Positions 1-8,897 of a stretch of DNA of 64,000 bases are shown piece by piece. Position numbers and translations under genes: made by a program. The notes below the pieces were generated by a model. That model saw only the letters and a list, made by a program, of their open reading frames with translations, did no database searches and was not told the origin of the DNA. Numbering within the stretch: the stretch's first letter is position 1; every line of letters starts with the position of its first letter. The stretch is taken from positions 3,666,398 through 3,730,397 of the forward strand of contig NW_003314266.1 of the NCBI RefSeq assembly GCF_000143415.4, in the 5' to 3' direction. The stretch is from Selaginella moellendorffii. Taxonomy: Eukaryota; Streptophyta; Lycopodiopsida; Selaginellales; Selaginellaceae.

Positions 1-620
1 ACGATTTGAGGTTGTAGAACTTGAGGTAGAACCGCAGGAGGAACTGCTACAACTTGCGGTGCTGCCATAGGCATGGCTGGACTTTGCTGTGCTACTAGAG
101 GTGGCGCCGCCTTGTCGACCAAAACCACAGGTTTTTTGTGCTGCTCCTCCAAAACCACGTTGGCCTTCCTATAAACTCCATTCACAGCCTCGACGAACTT
201 GTGCTCCGGATCGCCAGCATTCTCGTGACCCGGTGGCTGCTTCGCGGACACCGGAAAGAGAAAGAGCCTCAGCCTCGACGATGAATCCTTGGATTCCATC
301 CTGTCATACTCCTCCATCATGTTCTCCAGGTCCTCCTCCGAGATCACCGAGACCAGCGCGTCCAAATCTTCGTTTGGCAGCTGGTACTTGAGGATAAAAC
401 TCTCGTATGGACAGATCTTTCGGAGCTTCGTCATGAGATCGATCACTGAGACGCCCCTGTGCACCGAGAGAATTCTCGTCTCACCACCCACGTAGCGGAG
501 CTGGGAGTCGTGCGGGCGAGGCATGATTCGACCACCATAGCTGCACAGGAATTTGGCGCGTCCCGTGAGCGAATCCTCCGACTTGACGGATCCCTGGTCC
601 TCTGCAAAGGCCGCACACAT
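1..620 (-). CDS. PB1-domain protein, 3' part beyond the window
   Basis: The gene reads leftward from an ATG at 618-620 and runs off the left edge, giving about 206 visible residues. Residues 20-110 form a PB1 (octicosapeptide/Phox/Bem1p) domain: the basic start with KFLCSYGGRI, the RYVGGETR turn, a helix with LMTKLRK, and the acidic half with LPNEDLDALVSVISEEDLENM. Having both halves makes it a type I/II PB1. Such domains mediate head-to-tail protein binding. After residue 125 the protein turns low-complexity, rich in Pro, Gln, Val and Ala. This matches plant proteins with an N-terminal PB1 and a long disordered tail; a partner domain such as a kinase could lie outside the window. A pyrimidine-rich CAG lies just before the ATG, so a 5' UTR intron is possible. 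The domain call is firm; the specific member is unknown. Confidence 0.88.
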   Translation of the reverse strand, partial: MCAAFAEDQGSVKSEDSLTGRAKFLCSYGGRIMPRPHDSQLRYVGGETRILSVHRGVSVIDLMTKLRKICPYESFILKYQLPNEDLDALVSVISEEDLENMMEEYDRMESKDSSSRLRLFLFPVSAKQPPGHENAGDPEHKFVEAVNGVYRKANVVLEEQHKKPVVLVDKAAPPLVAQQSPAMPMAAPQVVAVPPAVLPQVLQPQI

Positions 621-1040
621 GATTGAAAGCTCCTGGAGGGACAAAGGAAAAAGCTCGCTTTCAACACTGTACACTTTAAACAGAAAAAAAATTCCCAACT
701 TACTCAAAGCCTTTCGAATCTTTGCCTTTCCGTTGCCTCCATCGCTAGATCGCGCCGCCAAGCTCACAAAAGCCCCATTCCCGCGCAGGCAAGGATCAAT
801 CTAGGTCAAAAATGCACCTGAGAGAATCTAAGCGCCGATGCGCCGGAGCAGTGCCGCCGATCCAAATCACATAGCCAAAACGCTCCCCGTGAGCGCCAAG
901 AAATCAGGGCTCTCCAAAACCGCCATAGCTTGACCTCCAAAACGTGCCAATGACATGCCCACGTTTACCCTACTTTTCTGACGCGTTTACCTCTCTATGT
1001 CTAGCCACCTATAGCCGGTTAGCCCGCCACTATTCAAACT

Positions 1041-1115
1041 ACCGGTCACGATCTCCTCGAACCTGGACGCTCCAGATCTCTTTCCTGTCAGGGGATATGG
1101 CGCTGCCCAATGGGA
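1041..1115 (+). repeat. upstream direct repeat, copy A
   Basis: The stretch from ACCGGTCACGATCTCC through CCTGGACGCTCCAGATCTCTT to GATATGGCGCTGCCCAATGGGA is repeated 195 bp downstream with few changes. It contains a CCAAT box and a GATA-like core, so it may be a duplicated cis-regulatory module of psaG. The repeat is seen directly; the function is inferred. Confidence 0.8.
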
Positions 1116-1235
1116 AACCAACGCGTGTTCTCCAATGGACCAACGACATTGACCATATTGACCGAGCGTTGACAAACAAGCTGACCTAAAGATATTCTAA
1201 GACGAATATTACCGCGCCACGCCATTTACAAATCC

Positions 1236-1305
1236 ACCGGTCACGATCTCCCCGCACCTGGACGCTTCAGATCTCTTCCTTGTCGATATGGCGCTAGCCA
1301 ATGGG
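1236..1305 (+). repeat. upstream direct repeat, copy B
   Basis: This is the second copy of the psaG-proximal module. It keeps the ACCGGTCACGATCTCC start, the CCTGGACGCT-CAGATCTC middle and the GATATGGCGCTAGCCAATGGGA end, with about 5 bp of net deletion against copy A. It lies about 210 bp before the psaG ATG. Confidence 0.8.
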
Positions 1306-1515
1306 AGGCCACCATTTTGGATTGCACCACCCACACCACTGGGTTGCTAAGCTGACTATCTCGCTTAGCTTAGCAGCTTAATCTAATCCCAGTAGGACTA
1401 CTTTCCCTTGTCACTGTAGCTAGAGTTCCAGAGCTCTTCCTCATCCTCTCTTCCAAAACTCCAGATTTTTGTTCTTCGCGAGAGCTTGGAGATTTTCTCC
1501 AGAGGAAGAGGATCC

Positions 1516-2013
1516 ATGGCTTCTACTTGCGCAGCAGCGTCTTCTTCCTGCATCGTCGCGGGGCTTCCCAGCATCAAGAGCTCGAGCAGCAAGAGATCTG
1601 TGGTCGGTTTCTCTGGATTCCGAGTCGCCAACAAGCTCGACGGCCTCTCAGCAGCAGCTCGGTGCTCCAGTTTCGAGAGCAAGACGGGCTTCGCGAGATC
1701 TATGGCTCGGACCACCTGCCTGGAGGCGCCGATCATCATCAGCCTGTGCACTGCTGCGTCGCTCGCCATGGGACGGTTTGTGTTCCTTCCTTTCCAGAGA
1801 GAGCAGATTGCCAAGGCCGGGTTGCCGCTCCAAAACGGTGTAAGTCACTACGAGGCCGGAGACACCCGGGCTCAGGAGTTTGTGAGCTTGCTCAAGACGA
1901 ACGATCCCGCTGGCTTTAACATCGTCGATGTGCTCTCCTGGGGATCCATTGGTCATATTATTGCCTACTGGATCCTGGCAACTTCAAGCAATGGTTATGA
2001 TCCTCAATTCTAG
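1516..2013 (+). CDS. psaG: photosystem I reaction centre subunit V (PsaG), chloroplast precursor
   Basis: An intronless gene of 165 aa. PsaG is a two-helix membrane subunit of photosystem I that binds near PsaB and stabilises antenna and LHCI contacts in the thylakoid. The first 65 or so residues are Ser/Ala/Arg-rich and look like a transit peptide. The mature part has a first membrane segment (IIISLCTAASLAMGRFVFL), then a conserved stromal loop with FQREQIAKAGLPLQNG, HYEAGD and SLLKTNDPAGFNIVDVL, and a second membrane segment (GSIGHIIAYWIL) ending in SNGYDPQF. This order and the loop are diagnostic of PsaG rather than PsaK. The ATG at 1516 was preferred to an in-frame ATG at 1486 because MAST begins a typical transit peptide. 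A duplicated upstream module lies at 1041-1305. Confidence 0.97.
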   Translation: MASTCAAASSSCIVAGLPSIKSSSSKRSVVGFSGFRVANKLDGLSAAARCSSFESKTGFARSMARTTCLEAPIIISLCTAASLAMGRFVFLPFQREQIAKAGLPLQNGVSHYEAGDTRAQEFVSLLKTNDPAGFNIVDVLSWGSIGHIIAYWILATSSNGYDPQF

Positions 2014-2238
2014 AGAGAACTGAAGTATATAAACTCACCGAACTTCAATGGAAAATCGAGGAGTGTTTCTTGTGTATACAGCTCCTGGAAATCCCTTCTC
2101 CCGAGTTCTTGTTTCATACAGTTCTTCAGGAGCTGCAAGAACGAAAGAAAAAAAAAACATATTTTTACCACGTAATGTAAATATGATCGTGCAATATCCT
2201 GGAAATGCGTACCTCTAATTGATTTTTACTCGGTAAAT
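2014..2238. other. convergent 3' ends of psaG and TAB2
   Basis: A 225-bp spacer between the psaG stop (forward) and the TAB2 stop (reverse), holding both 3' UTRs. No other gene is visible. Confidence 0.6.
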
Positions 2239-3599
2239 CTACACAGGGGGTGCCGGGAAGTCGTATAAAATCCACAGGCCCGAGCAAGAGTTGGACTCCA
2301 GGGAAGGCTGGATTGCAAGAAAATGCAATCCTCCCGCAGCTTTTTTTGCAGACTCCCATAAGTCGGCTTCCTCGTCGGCCTGCTTGCTTTTCTTGTAGTA
2401 CGAGTAGAACCATTGCCGAGAAGCTCCAGATGACAGGACCAAGGCCGAGTTTTTCTTGTCCACGGAGAGAGACGCAAGCTCCAAGGAATTCGTCCAGGCT
2501 GTGGGAAAGAAGTCATTTTTATTCTTGGGAAGTTTGTATAGAGCACTTACCAGCTAGAGCTAGATCTCTCGAGGATGCAACAGCAACGCCTGGTATTAGA
2601 GTGTCAGGAGAAGGAAGCTCCGTAAGCATGTCAAGCGAGACCTCTCCAAAGTTGGAGCCTTTCTCCACCAGTTTAATTTCTTCTTGAAGCGCTGCAAGCA
2701 AATGACATAGCTCAGCTCTAGTTACGAACAAAGACACCAGAACTTCACCTTGGAATGAAAGCTGAACAAACGCCCACTTCTCGCCTCGATAGTTTGGAGG
2801 GACTTCTTTAGGAACGCTTACACCCATTGACAGTATACTTGGAGCATTCTCCTGAAATCCTGGATGTTGGCGGTAGACTTGATCGTAGCGCTCTTGCAGC
2901 CATCTTACAAGAGCTGTGCACTGCAAAGTAATGCATGAAGATACACACCTAGCTAAAAACCTTTACATACCCTCTGGCTCGAAGTCACTTGGATGCCGAG
3001 CTCTCCACAAGCCTTTGAGATTATAGTTTTCACTTGAGATCTGCATGAATTACATAAAAAAGCCGCGCAAGAAAATAGAAATGAAGTACATACCTGAAGT
3101 AGCGAACTCTCGTAGGCCGTGGTAAATCAAAGGTCTCTATAACTTCCGCTATGGCATTCTTTAACGTTGTGCTGTTGATAACATTACTGGGATAGAACCT
3201 TGCGAATTCCAGCTGCCTCTTTGCGTCACAAATAATCAATTCCCACATCCTCTTCCCCCGATCATCGAAGATAGGCCGTGAGCAAAAGTCGAGCTGCCAC
3301 TCCACAATGGAGGCCAAATCTGCACCTTCCAGAACTCGTCCATCTACCTGAGCACCTTCGCCTTCTTCGTTTTCTTTCTCTTCATTTCCCTTTTCTTCAT
3401 CTAAAGAAGAAATGCTGCTAGCCAAATCTTCACTAACTACACTGCTCGAGCCTTCCACGGCGCATTTCCAAACAGTCCGAGAGTTCTTTGGCCTGCCTAG
3501 TCCTGTATGTAACTGCGCACCTTTACACGGGTGGGGCGTTCTCCAGGAAACTCTACTAGTGGTGATGAATCCACAAGGCACGAAGAGCGCCATAGCCAT
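2239..3599 (-). CDS. TAB2: TAB2-like RNA-binding protein for photosystem translation, chloroplast
   Basis: Four exons, read as 3094-3599, 2971-3040, 2551-2920 and 2239-2498. They join in frame to 401 aa with GT-AG introns of 50-53 nt. TAB2 (ATAB2 in Arabidopsis) activates translation of photosystem mRNAs in the chloroplast. Family hallmarks are present: the WQLDFCSRPIFDDRGKRMWE start of the conserved region, NVINSTTLKNAI, LQERYDQVYRQHPGFQ, GEKWAFVQL, TLIPGVAVASSR, and the terminal WESAKKAAGGLHFLAIQ ending in LYDFPAPPV. The first 55 or so residues are transit-peptide-like, followed by an acidic Glu-rich linker. It follows the kintoun gene on the same strand, with only 125 bp between that stop and this ATG. 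Confidence 0.95.
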
Positions 3600-3724
3600 T
3601 TACCTACGGAAGAATCAGTTGTTCCTCCTAATATTCAGATTAGAGAAAATGGAGAGAACAAAACTCAGGAAACAGATGTCATCAGACCTTAGAAGATTTT
3701 CGTGTTTATTTAAGGAGGAAGAAG

Positions 3725-5225
3725 TTAACAGGTTGGCATGACAACTTCTAGCCTTCGTTTGTTTTTGTCGAACTGTGCTCTCGCATTCTTGAAATCCACA
3801 GGGTGTGCCGTTTGTACCTGCGTGCCAAACTCTCATCTTATCCAAAGCCAACATGAACACGAAAAGCTTACCTTGAGCTTATACTTTTCAGGGACGTACA
3901 AAGAGACATCGGATTTCATCACGTCCAGCTCCACCTCGCTCGAAGTTTGCTGGAGACCAAGGATACATCGTAAAGTTTATCAATGCTAAATAAGGAGATG
4001 CTTACCACTTCTGGCAAGTCAACTCGCAACACAATCATCTTCGGTTTTTGATTGCCATTTGGTAGAACAGCCTTATCTGTCCTGAAAAAAGCACATTTTT
4101 TTTTTCTCTGAAAGCATTGTAAGTACCTTCGGATTAGCAGCCAGGAGTTACAAACATACCAGAATTTCCCAAGGTCCAAATCATCTCGGTAGATGAATTC
4201 GAAAGAAGGCTTCACTTCTTTGGAGGCAAGTTCCTTCACGTCTGGCACTGAATCACTTGAAGAAGCACTTGAAGGTTTCTCTCCTGCTCTTGACTTGGAA
4301 GAAACCTCCTTTTCTGTGTTTGCTTGCTCACTTGCCGATGCCTTGCGAACTGTTTGCATCTTAGGATTTCCAGATTGTCCTTTGTACTTTAGCTTGGGCA
4401 GGATAAATTCTGGAAATGGAGGTTAGAATAAAGAAAGAATATAGAAGCAGTTATCTGGTCTACCTTCACTAAGCTCTACGCCTCGTTGTTTTTGAACGTT
4501 CTCAATTGCTGTCTCTGATAGAAACCGCTTAAACCGATTGTTTTTCATGGCACGCTCATGAGCTTCTTCGTTCACCACAAAATCATAAACCTCACACTCC
4601 CCGCCAGCTGAGAGAACCATACGTTTCAACAACGAAGGAGAAAAGAAAAAATACCAAGCAAACCTTTATCCACGTCGTTTCGTGCAGGGCCCAAGCTGTA
4701 AGGGATCGACCACTGTTCGCCTTTTCCAGAATGAGTGAAAGAAGTCGGTTTGTCAATGTTGGTTGTATGGCATATGTTGATAAAAACCTGAGAAAGAAAA
4801 CTATAGCGACCAACAAAAGAAAGGAAAAGAAGAAATGCAACCTTCTTATTGTTCTTCTTGTTCTTCGTTTTGAGACAATATCCAGCAACCGGTATGATCA
4901 AGTCCTTTCCTTCCATTGAAAAACTGCTGCGCTCTTCGGCCATTTTGAGGTATGCCTCAGCTTCCTGGCAAACACAACCCTTTTCTCTAAGCTGCGAGCA
5001 AAAGAAAATCCATATCTACTTACTTCCTTGCTGCCAGGCTGCGAGATCTCCTTCGCATACTCGCTCAAGAGCTCCATAAACTTGGGATCTTTCATACATG
5101 TCTTCAGCCTCGAGAATTCCTGTAGAGAAATCAAAGCCACAGTGATTCCAGCCCAGCGCCTTGCTCGATCGGCGAAGACTAACATCGGAGCTGAGATTCA
5201 TCTCGCGCAGCACTTGCTCCGCCAT
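3725..5225 (-). CDS. kintoun-type PIH1 protein, axonemal dynein assembly factor
   Basis: Nine short exons can be joined in frame to about 350 aa. The start is MAEQVLREMNLSSD; a 65-nt intron follows, then EFSRLKTCMKDPKFMELLSEYAKEI. The PIH1 domain follows: VAGYCLKTK, VFINICHTTNIDKP, GEQWSIPYSLGP and YDFVVNEEAHERA. A Ser/Lys-rich linker leads to a CS-like C-terminal half (IVLRVDLPEV, VSLYVPEKYKLK, FDKNKRRLEVVMP). The W-S-I-P-Y-S-L motif and helical start fit kintoun (DNAAF2; PF13 in Chlamydomonas) better than PIH1D1, though the protein is shorter than the animal one. Kintoun helps HSP90 assemble dynein arms in the cytoplasm before transport to the flagellum. That fits a plant with swimming sperm. 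Exon ends were placed by hand. Confidence 0.85.
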
Positions 5226-5319
5226 GCCGACGAGCCCTAAATCCCAGTTAGGGCAGACAAAAGATCTCAGCCGTCGACATTGGCGCGAAAGATTTAAACA
5301 TTTAAAAAAACAAAAAGAT

Positions 5320-5820
5320 TTAATATGGATAATCCGAGACGCCAAGCATGGCACTGAGCGTGAGATAGACGAGATAGAGCCCGCCCACGATCACAATCAC
5401 TGCTAGAACTCCAGTCACTGGATTGCTGAGAAGATCAAAGATGGGCTTGAAGATCGAATAGAGCCCTCCAGTCGCCACCGTCAAGAAATAGATCCCATAT
5501 CTCCTCATGTTATCCCAGAATTCCTCCAGCAATGGCCCCTCCGGCCCCATCGCCAAATCCCCCAAATTTCTCCCATCTGTGGAGCCGTGAAGATCGATCG
5601 CTGCGTGCGCGGCGTCTGGATGCGTGTGGGAAAGAACACCATAGCCAATTCCAAGCGCTGCTGCTAGATACAGCGCTGTGGGCTTGAAGATCTCTTTTTG
5701 CACTGGAATTTCTGGCCGTGAGCTTGATTTTATAGAGCCCAATGGACGCGATTTGATTCTCTTCGCTCGCAACGCGGGAATTTGAGCGCAAAATGGAGAT
5801 ATTGATAGAGAAAACGCCAT
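5320..5820 (-). CDS. DUF751/Ycf33-like membrane protein, chloroplast
   Basis: A single exon of 166 aa. Residues 1-45 are Ser/Arg-rich and look like a transit peptide. One hydrophobic stretch lies near residue 53 (ALYLAAALGIGYGVL), followed by HTHPDAAHAAIDL, which resembles a thylakoid-transfer or processing region. The C-terminal 65 residues form the Ycf33/DUF751 core: EFWDNMRRYGIYFLTVATG, then a short loop with IFKPIFDLLSNP and a second membrane helix (VTGVLAVIVIVGGLYLVYL). Ycf33 is encoded in the plastid of many algae and in the nucleus of plants; its function is not settled. An in-frame extension upstream of the ATG at 5820 exists but lacks transit-peptide character. A family assignment from memory. 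Confidence 0.82.
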   Translation of the reverse strand: MAFSLSISPFCAQIPALRAKRIKSRPLGSIKSSSRPEIPVQKEIFKPTALYLAAALGIGYGVLSHTHPDAAHAAIDLHGSTDGRNLGDLAMGPEGPLLEEFWDNMRRYGIYFLTVATGGLYSIFKPIFDLLSNPVTGVLAVIVIVGGLYLVYLTLSAMLGVSDYPY

Positions 5821-5870
5821 AGTGGCCACTAAGAACCCTAAAATGCGTATGAAGAGCTCTGCTTTAGGGT

Positions 5871-6269
5871 TTATGAGAAGTAGCCATAGCCATCGTCGTC
5901 TTCCGTGAGCACGCTCAGATTGAGTACCTGCTTCTGGCCGATCCACATCGCATGCGCCGTGTGATCTCGCAGAGGGTTTCCGGTGTTAGGATGGATCAAC
6001 ACCGAGAAATTCCGCCGGTTGAGAGGGATCCAGGTCACAAACTCAACGAAATCTTCGTGCTTCATGAGATTTACCTCGAAATTCCCAATTCCATGAGGGC
6101 CAATTGGCTTGTCCCACACCTTGATCTTGAATTGGGGGAATTTGCCGCGTATCTCGTCCTGGAGCTCCCTGGCCTGGCGCAGCTGGGCCTGATCGGTCTG
6201 GAAGAAATAGACGTGGACGTCGTAGGATCGAACATCGAAAGGGAAATTCGGTGTCTTTGCCATGATCAT
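5871..6269 (-). CDS. DOPA 4,5-dioxygenase family protein
   Basis: A single exon of about 132 aa, starting at the ATG at 6267-6269 or the better-placed ATG at 6261-6263. The fold and histidines of the small extradiol DOPA 4,5-dioxygenase family are visible: YDVHVYF near the N terminus, KPIGPHGIGNFEV in the middle, and FSVLIHPNTG followed by DHTAHAMWIG. The conserved His residues of these motifs are the expected metal ligands. The family cleaves catechol rings such as L-DOPA. Most bacterial and plant members have no tested substrate, so the activity is inferred. No transit peptide is seen, suggesting the cytosol. It lies 51 bp upstream of DUF751 on the same strand and is divergent from the next gene with only 37 bp between start codons. 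Confidence 0.9.
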   Translation of the reverse strand: MIMAKTPNFPFDVRSYDVHVYFFQTDQAQLRQARELQDEIRGKFPQFKIKVWDKPIGPHGIGNFEVNLMKHEDFVEFVTWIPLNRRNFSVLIHPNTGNPLRDHTAHAMWIGQKQVLNLSVLTEDDDGYGYFS

Positions 6270-6306
6270 CAAACCCTAGCGAAGAACAGGGCGCTCCTTT
6301 GCTCTT
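6270..6306. promoter_or_regulatory. 37-bp divergent start-codon spacer with telo-box
   Basis: Only 37 bp separate the ATG of the dioxygenase-like gene (reverse) from the ATG of the Rossmann gene (forward). The spacer begins AAACCCTAGCG, a telo-box motif common at 5' ends of plant housekeeping genes. There is no room for two separate promoters, so the core promoters or 5' UTRs must overlap, or one gene must start inside the other. Confidence 0.7.
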
Positions 6307-7406
6307 ATGGCTCTTGTCCACGCCTTGAATTCGCGGTTCCTGGCGCCCAATCGAAGAATCGAGCGCCACCCATTTGCATTCGCGCCTAGAATCCTTGGAA
6401 ATTCGCCTCGCCGGGTATTAGCCCTCTGCGATCGATGCCTAGCTCACCACTGTGGTTTTTCTTTGGGCAGGCGAACAAGGATCGCGTCGCATGCCCTCGA
6501 TCTTCCGCGGAGGAGACGAAGCCCAAGACAGTGTTCGTCGCCGGCGCCAATGGCAAAACCGGGAAGCGCATCGTGAGCAAGCTGCTAGCGGATGGATTCA
6601 AGGTCCGCGCCGGTGTTCTGGATGTTGCCAAGGCTCGATCCAATCTACCCAGCAGCCCCAACATCGAAATTGTGTGAGATCTTCATCCATTTCCTCCATT
6701 TCTCCGCCATAGCCAAAGCTCGCCTCGTTTGTTCTTCCTTGTCTCAGATCCCGGCTGACGTGACCCAAGGGACAAATCCACTGGCAACTTCTATTGGAGA
6801 CGCGGATGCGGTGATTTGCGCTACTGGATTTCGCTACTCTCTCGATGTCCTGGCTCCCTGGAAGGTAGATTCTTTCAGGATCTCGACTGGATCGATCATA
6901 CATTCTTTCTCCTCAGGTGGACTATCGAGGAACCCTAAACCTCGTGGAAGCGTGCCGCAAGAATGGGATCAAGAGATTCGTGCTCATAAGCTCCATTCTC
7001 GTGAATGGCGCCGCGTGGGGGCAGGCGCTCAATCCGGCCTATCTGGTGCTCAATGCGTTTGGTCTCACGCTCATCGCCAAGCTCCAGGCCGAGAACTATG
7101 TGAGAAGCTCTGGGATCAATTACACGATCATCCGGCCTGGGGGCCTCTCGGAGGAGAAATCGGATGGAAACAAGAAGATCGTCATGGCAAAGCAGGCAAG
7201 GCATTGTTCTCCTTTGATTCTTTGAGAAATTGACGATTTGATCGCAGGATACGCTCTCGTCCGGATCGATTTCGCGAGATCTTGTCGCTGACGTTGCCGT
7301 GGAGTCGATCGATTGCGACGATGCGAGCTTCAAAGTAGTGGAAATCGTCGCGGAGCCTGGCGCCCAAAACCAGAGCATCGCAGAGCTCTTTGCCCTAATT
7401 TCATAA
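6307..7406 (+). CDS. NAD(P)-binding Rossmann protein, At2g34460/Tic62-like, chloroplast
   Basis: Five exons (6307-6414, 6471-6671, 6748-6864, 6917-7195, 7248-7406), all phase 0, give 287 aa. The first exon is a basic transit peptide. The Rossmann core starts TVFVAGANGKTGKRIV, an atypical-SDR glycine motif. Then come ADVTQG, GDADAVICATGFR, VDYRGTLNLVEACRKNGIKRFVLISS and NYTIIRPGGL. The end is DTLSSGSISRDLVADVAVE and FKVVEIVAEPGA. This is the layout of the plastid NAD(P)-binding family of At2g34460, related to Tic62. The last intron must start with GC (CAG then GCAAGG at 7196) to keep the conserved DTLSSGSISRD in frame; no GT donor nearby works. The substrate is unknown. Confidence 0.92.
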
Positions 7407-7475
7407 TCCTGGTGGGCCGAGTGACGCCGAAGAAATCTAGGGCGCGGCATTTTGATATTGTCTCTATCCCCAGCG

Positions 7476-8897
7476 ATGAGCGCCGATCTAGTGTCCAAGC
7501 TGCGCGCGGCGCTTCTCCATCACCAGGTTCGTCTCGATCCAGTGCCGCAGCGCCAGCACGTCGAGGATCCCAACGATCCCACGCTCGCTTACATTTCCCG
7601 GATGCTTCTGGACGAGGAGGAGGAGCCGCCGCCGCAGATGATCCAGCTCCAGGATCCCTACAAGAATCTCATCGCGGAGCTCGCCGTTCTGGTGTCTTCG
7701 CCCGGCGGCAGTGGGAATCTCATCCATCCAGACGATTCTGGAAATATTTCGGTGCCAGACGTCCACGAATCCAGGACGGGGTTCCTGAAATCGATGCTCC
7801 TGGAAGCGGCTCGAGCGGTGGCGGGGAATCGTGGCTCCGAGGTCTACAGGATCATCAGCGAGGTGAGGAGCCTGGCATCGCCAGAGGGCAGCAGTGAAGA
7901 ACGCACGGCCTTGTTCTTCGCGGATGCCCTGATTGCGCGCTTCACAGGGTTTGGGTCTCAGGTCTACAGCGCCATGGTGAAAGGGATTCGCTAGAGGCAC
8001 TCGGTCCACGTCCGGATGCTCAATCTCCCATCCTTCAGGGTCACCCAGCGATTTGCCAACGGCACCATTCTAGACTTTTGCCAAGGAGCTACGAGAATTC
8101 ACATCATCGACTATGGGATCCACTATGGCTGCCAGTGGCCCCAGCTCATCCAGAGGCTCTCGCAGCGGCCAGAGGGACCGCCGGTGATGAAGATCACAGG
8201 GATCGACTTTCCTCGCGTGGACGTCAAGGAGACAGAGAGAAACCTCGTGGAGTATGCCAAGAGCTGTGGAATCTTGCTCGAGTTTGAGGTGATCACGAGC
8301 ACGTCCTGGGAATTGGTCCAGCCCAAGACTCACGTGAATGACTTGCTCATCGTCAACTGCAACCTCCGTATCCGGCATTTGCGAGAAGATGGCAGCGTCG
8401 GCGACAATCCGCGGAAGCTCTTCTTCGAGAAGGTCTACAGCCTCAAGCCGAACCTGTTCATACAGTGCGTGTGGGATGCCGGCTCCAACTTGAGCTCCCC
8501 TTTCTTCATCCAACGTTTCGAGGGGGCTCTCGAGAGTTTCTTCACGAAGATGGACCTGTTTCAGACTCTGCTGCAAGAGGACATGCCGGAGGAGTATGAT
8601 TTCATAGGGAACATCATGGCAAAGACGATCATGAACATGGTGGCTATGGAGGGCGTTGAAAGGCTGGAGCGGCCAAATTCTTACAGGAGCTGGGATTCGA
8701 GGGCTAGAAGAGCTGGATTTGAGCAGGAACCAGTTAGGCCGAAAGCGGTGGAGCTGGTTAAGGCAGCGTGGTGCAGCAGTAAGCCCAATTGCAACTTCAA
8801 GATGGGGATGGATGGAAACTGGTTGCTACTCGGATGGAAAGAGAGGGTCCTCTATGCGATGAGCACCTGGAGGCCGCAGAACAAGCAAGCGGGCTAA
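7476..8897 (+). pseudogene. GRAS transcription factor (LISCL type) with one in-frame stop
   Basis: The frame is open over 474 codons except for TAG at 7992-7994, just before RHSVHVRMLNLPSF. The intact paralogue at 22663-24084 has GAG there. Truncation would leave 172 residues and lose nearly all of the GRAS domain. N-terminal features are LISCL-like: DPTLAYISRMLLDEEEE, then DPYKNLIAEL. The GRAS core keeps leucine-rich helices, the VHIID equivalent IHIIDYGI, QWPQLIQRLSQRP, the PFYRE equivalent NPRKLFFEKV, RVER-like VERLERP and the SAW end GWKERVLYAMSTW. Everything else is intact, so the lesion is recent, an allele or an assembly error. The ATG lies only 69 bp after the stop of the Rossmann gene. 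LISCL proteins act in the nucleus as transcriptional regulators. Confidence 0.88.

Larger units (their letters stand above)
621..1515. promoter_or_regulatory. intergenic region between the PB1 gene and psaG
   Basis: This holds the divergent upstream regions of the PB1 gene (reverse) and psaG (forward). No coding sequence is convincing. Its notable content is a direct repeat of about 70-75 bp (listed separately) with CCAATGGGA and GATATGGCGC elements, ending about 210 bp before the psaG ATG. The 5' leader of psaG, about 1400-1515, is CT-rich. Confidence 0.5.
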
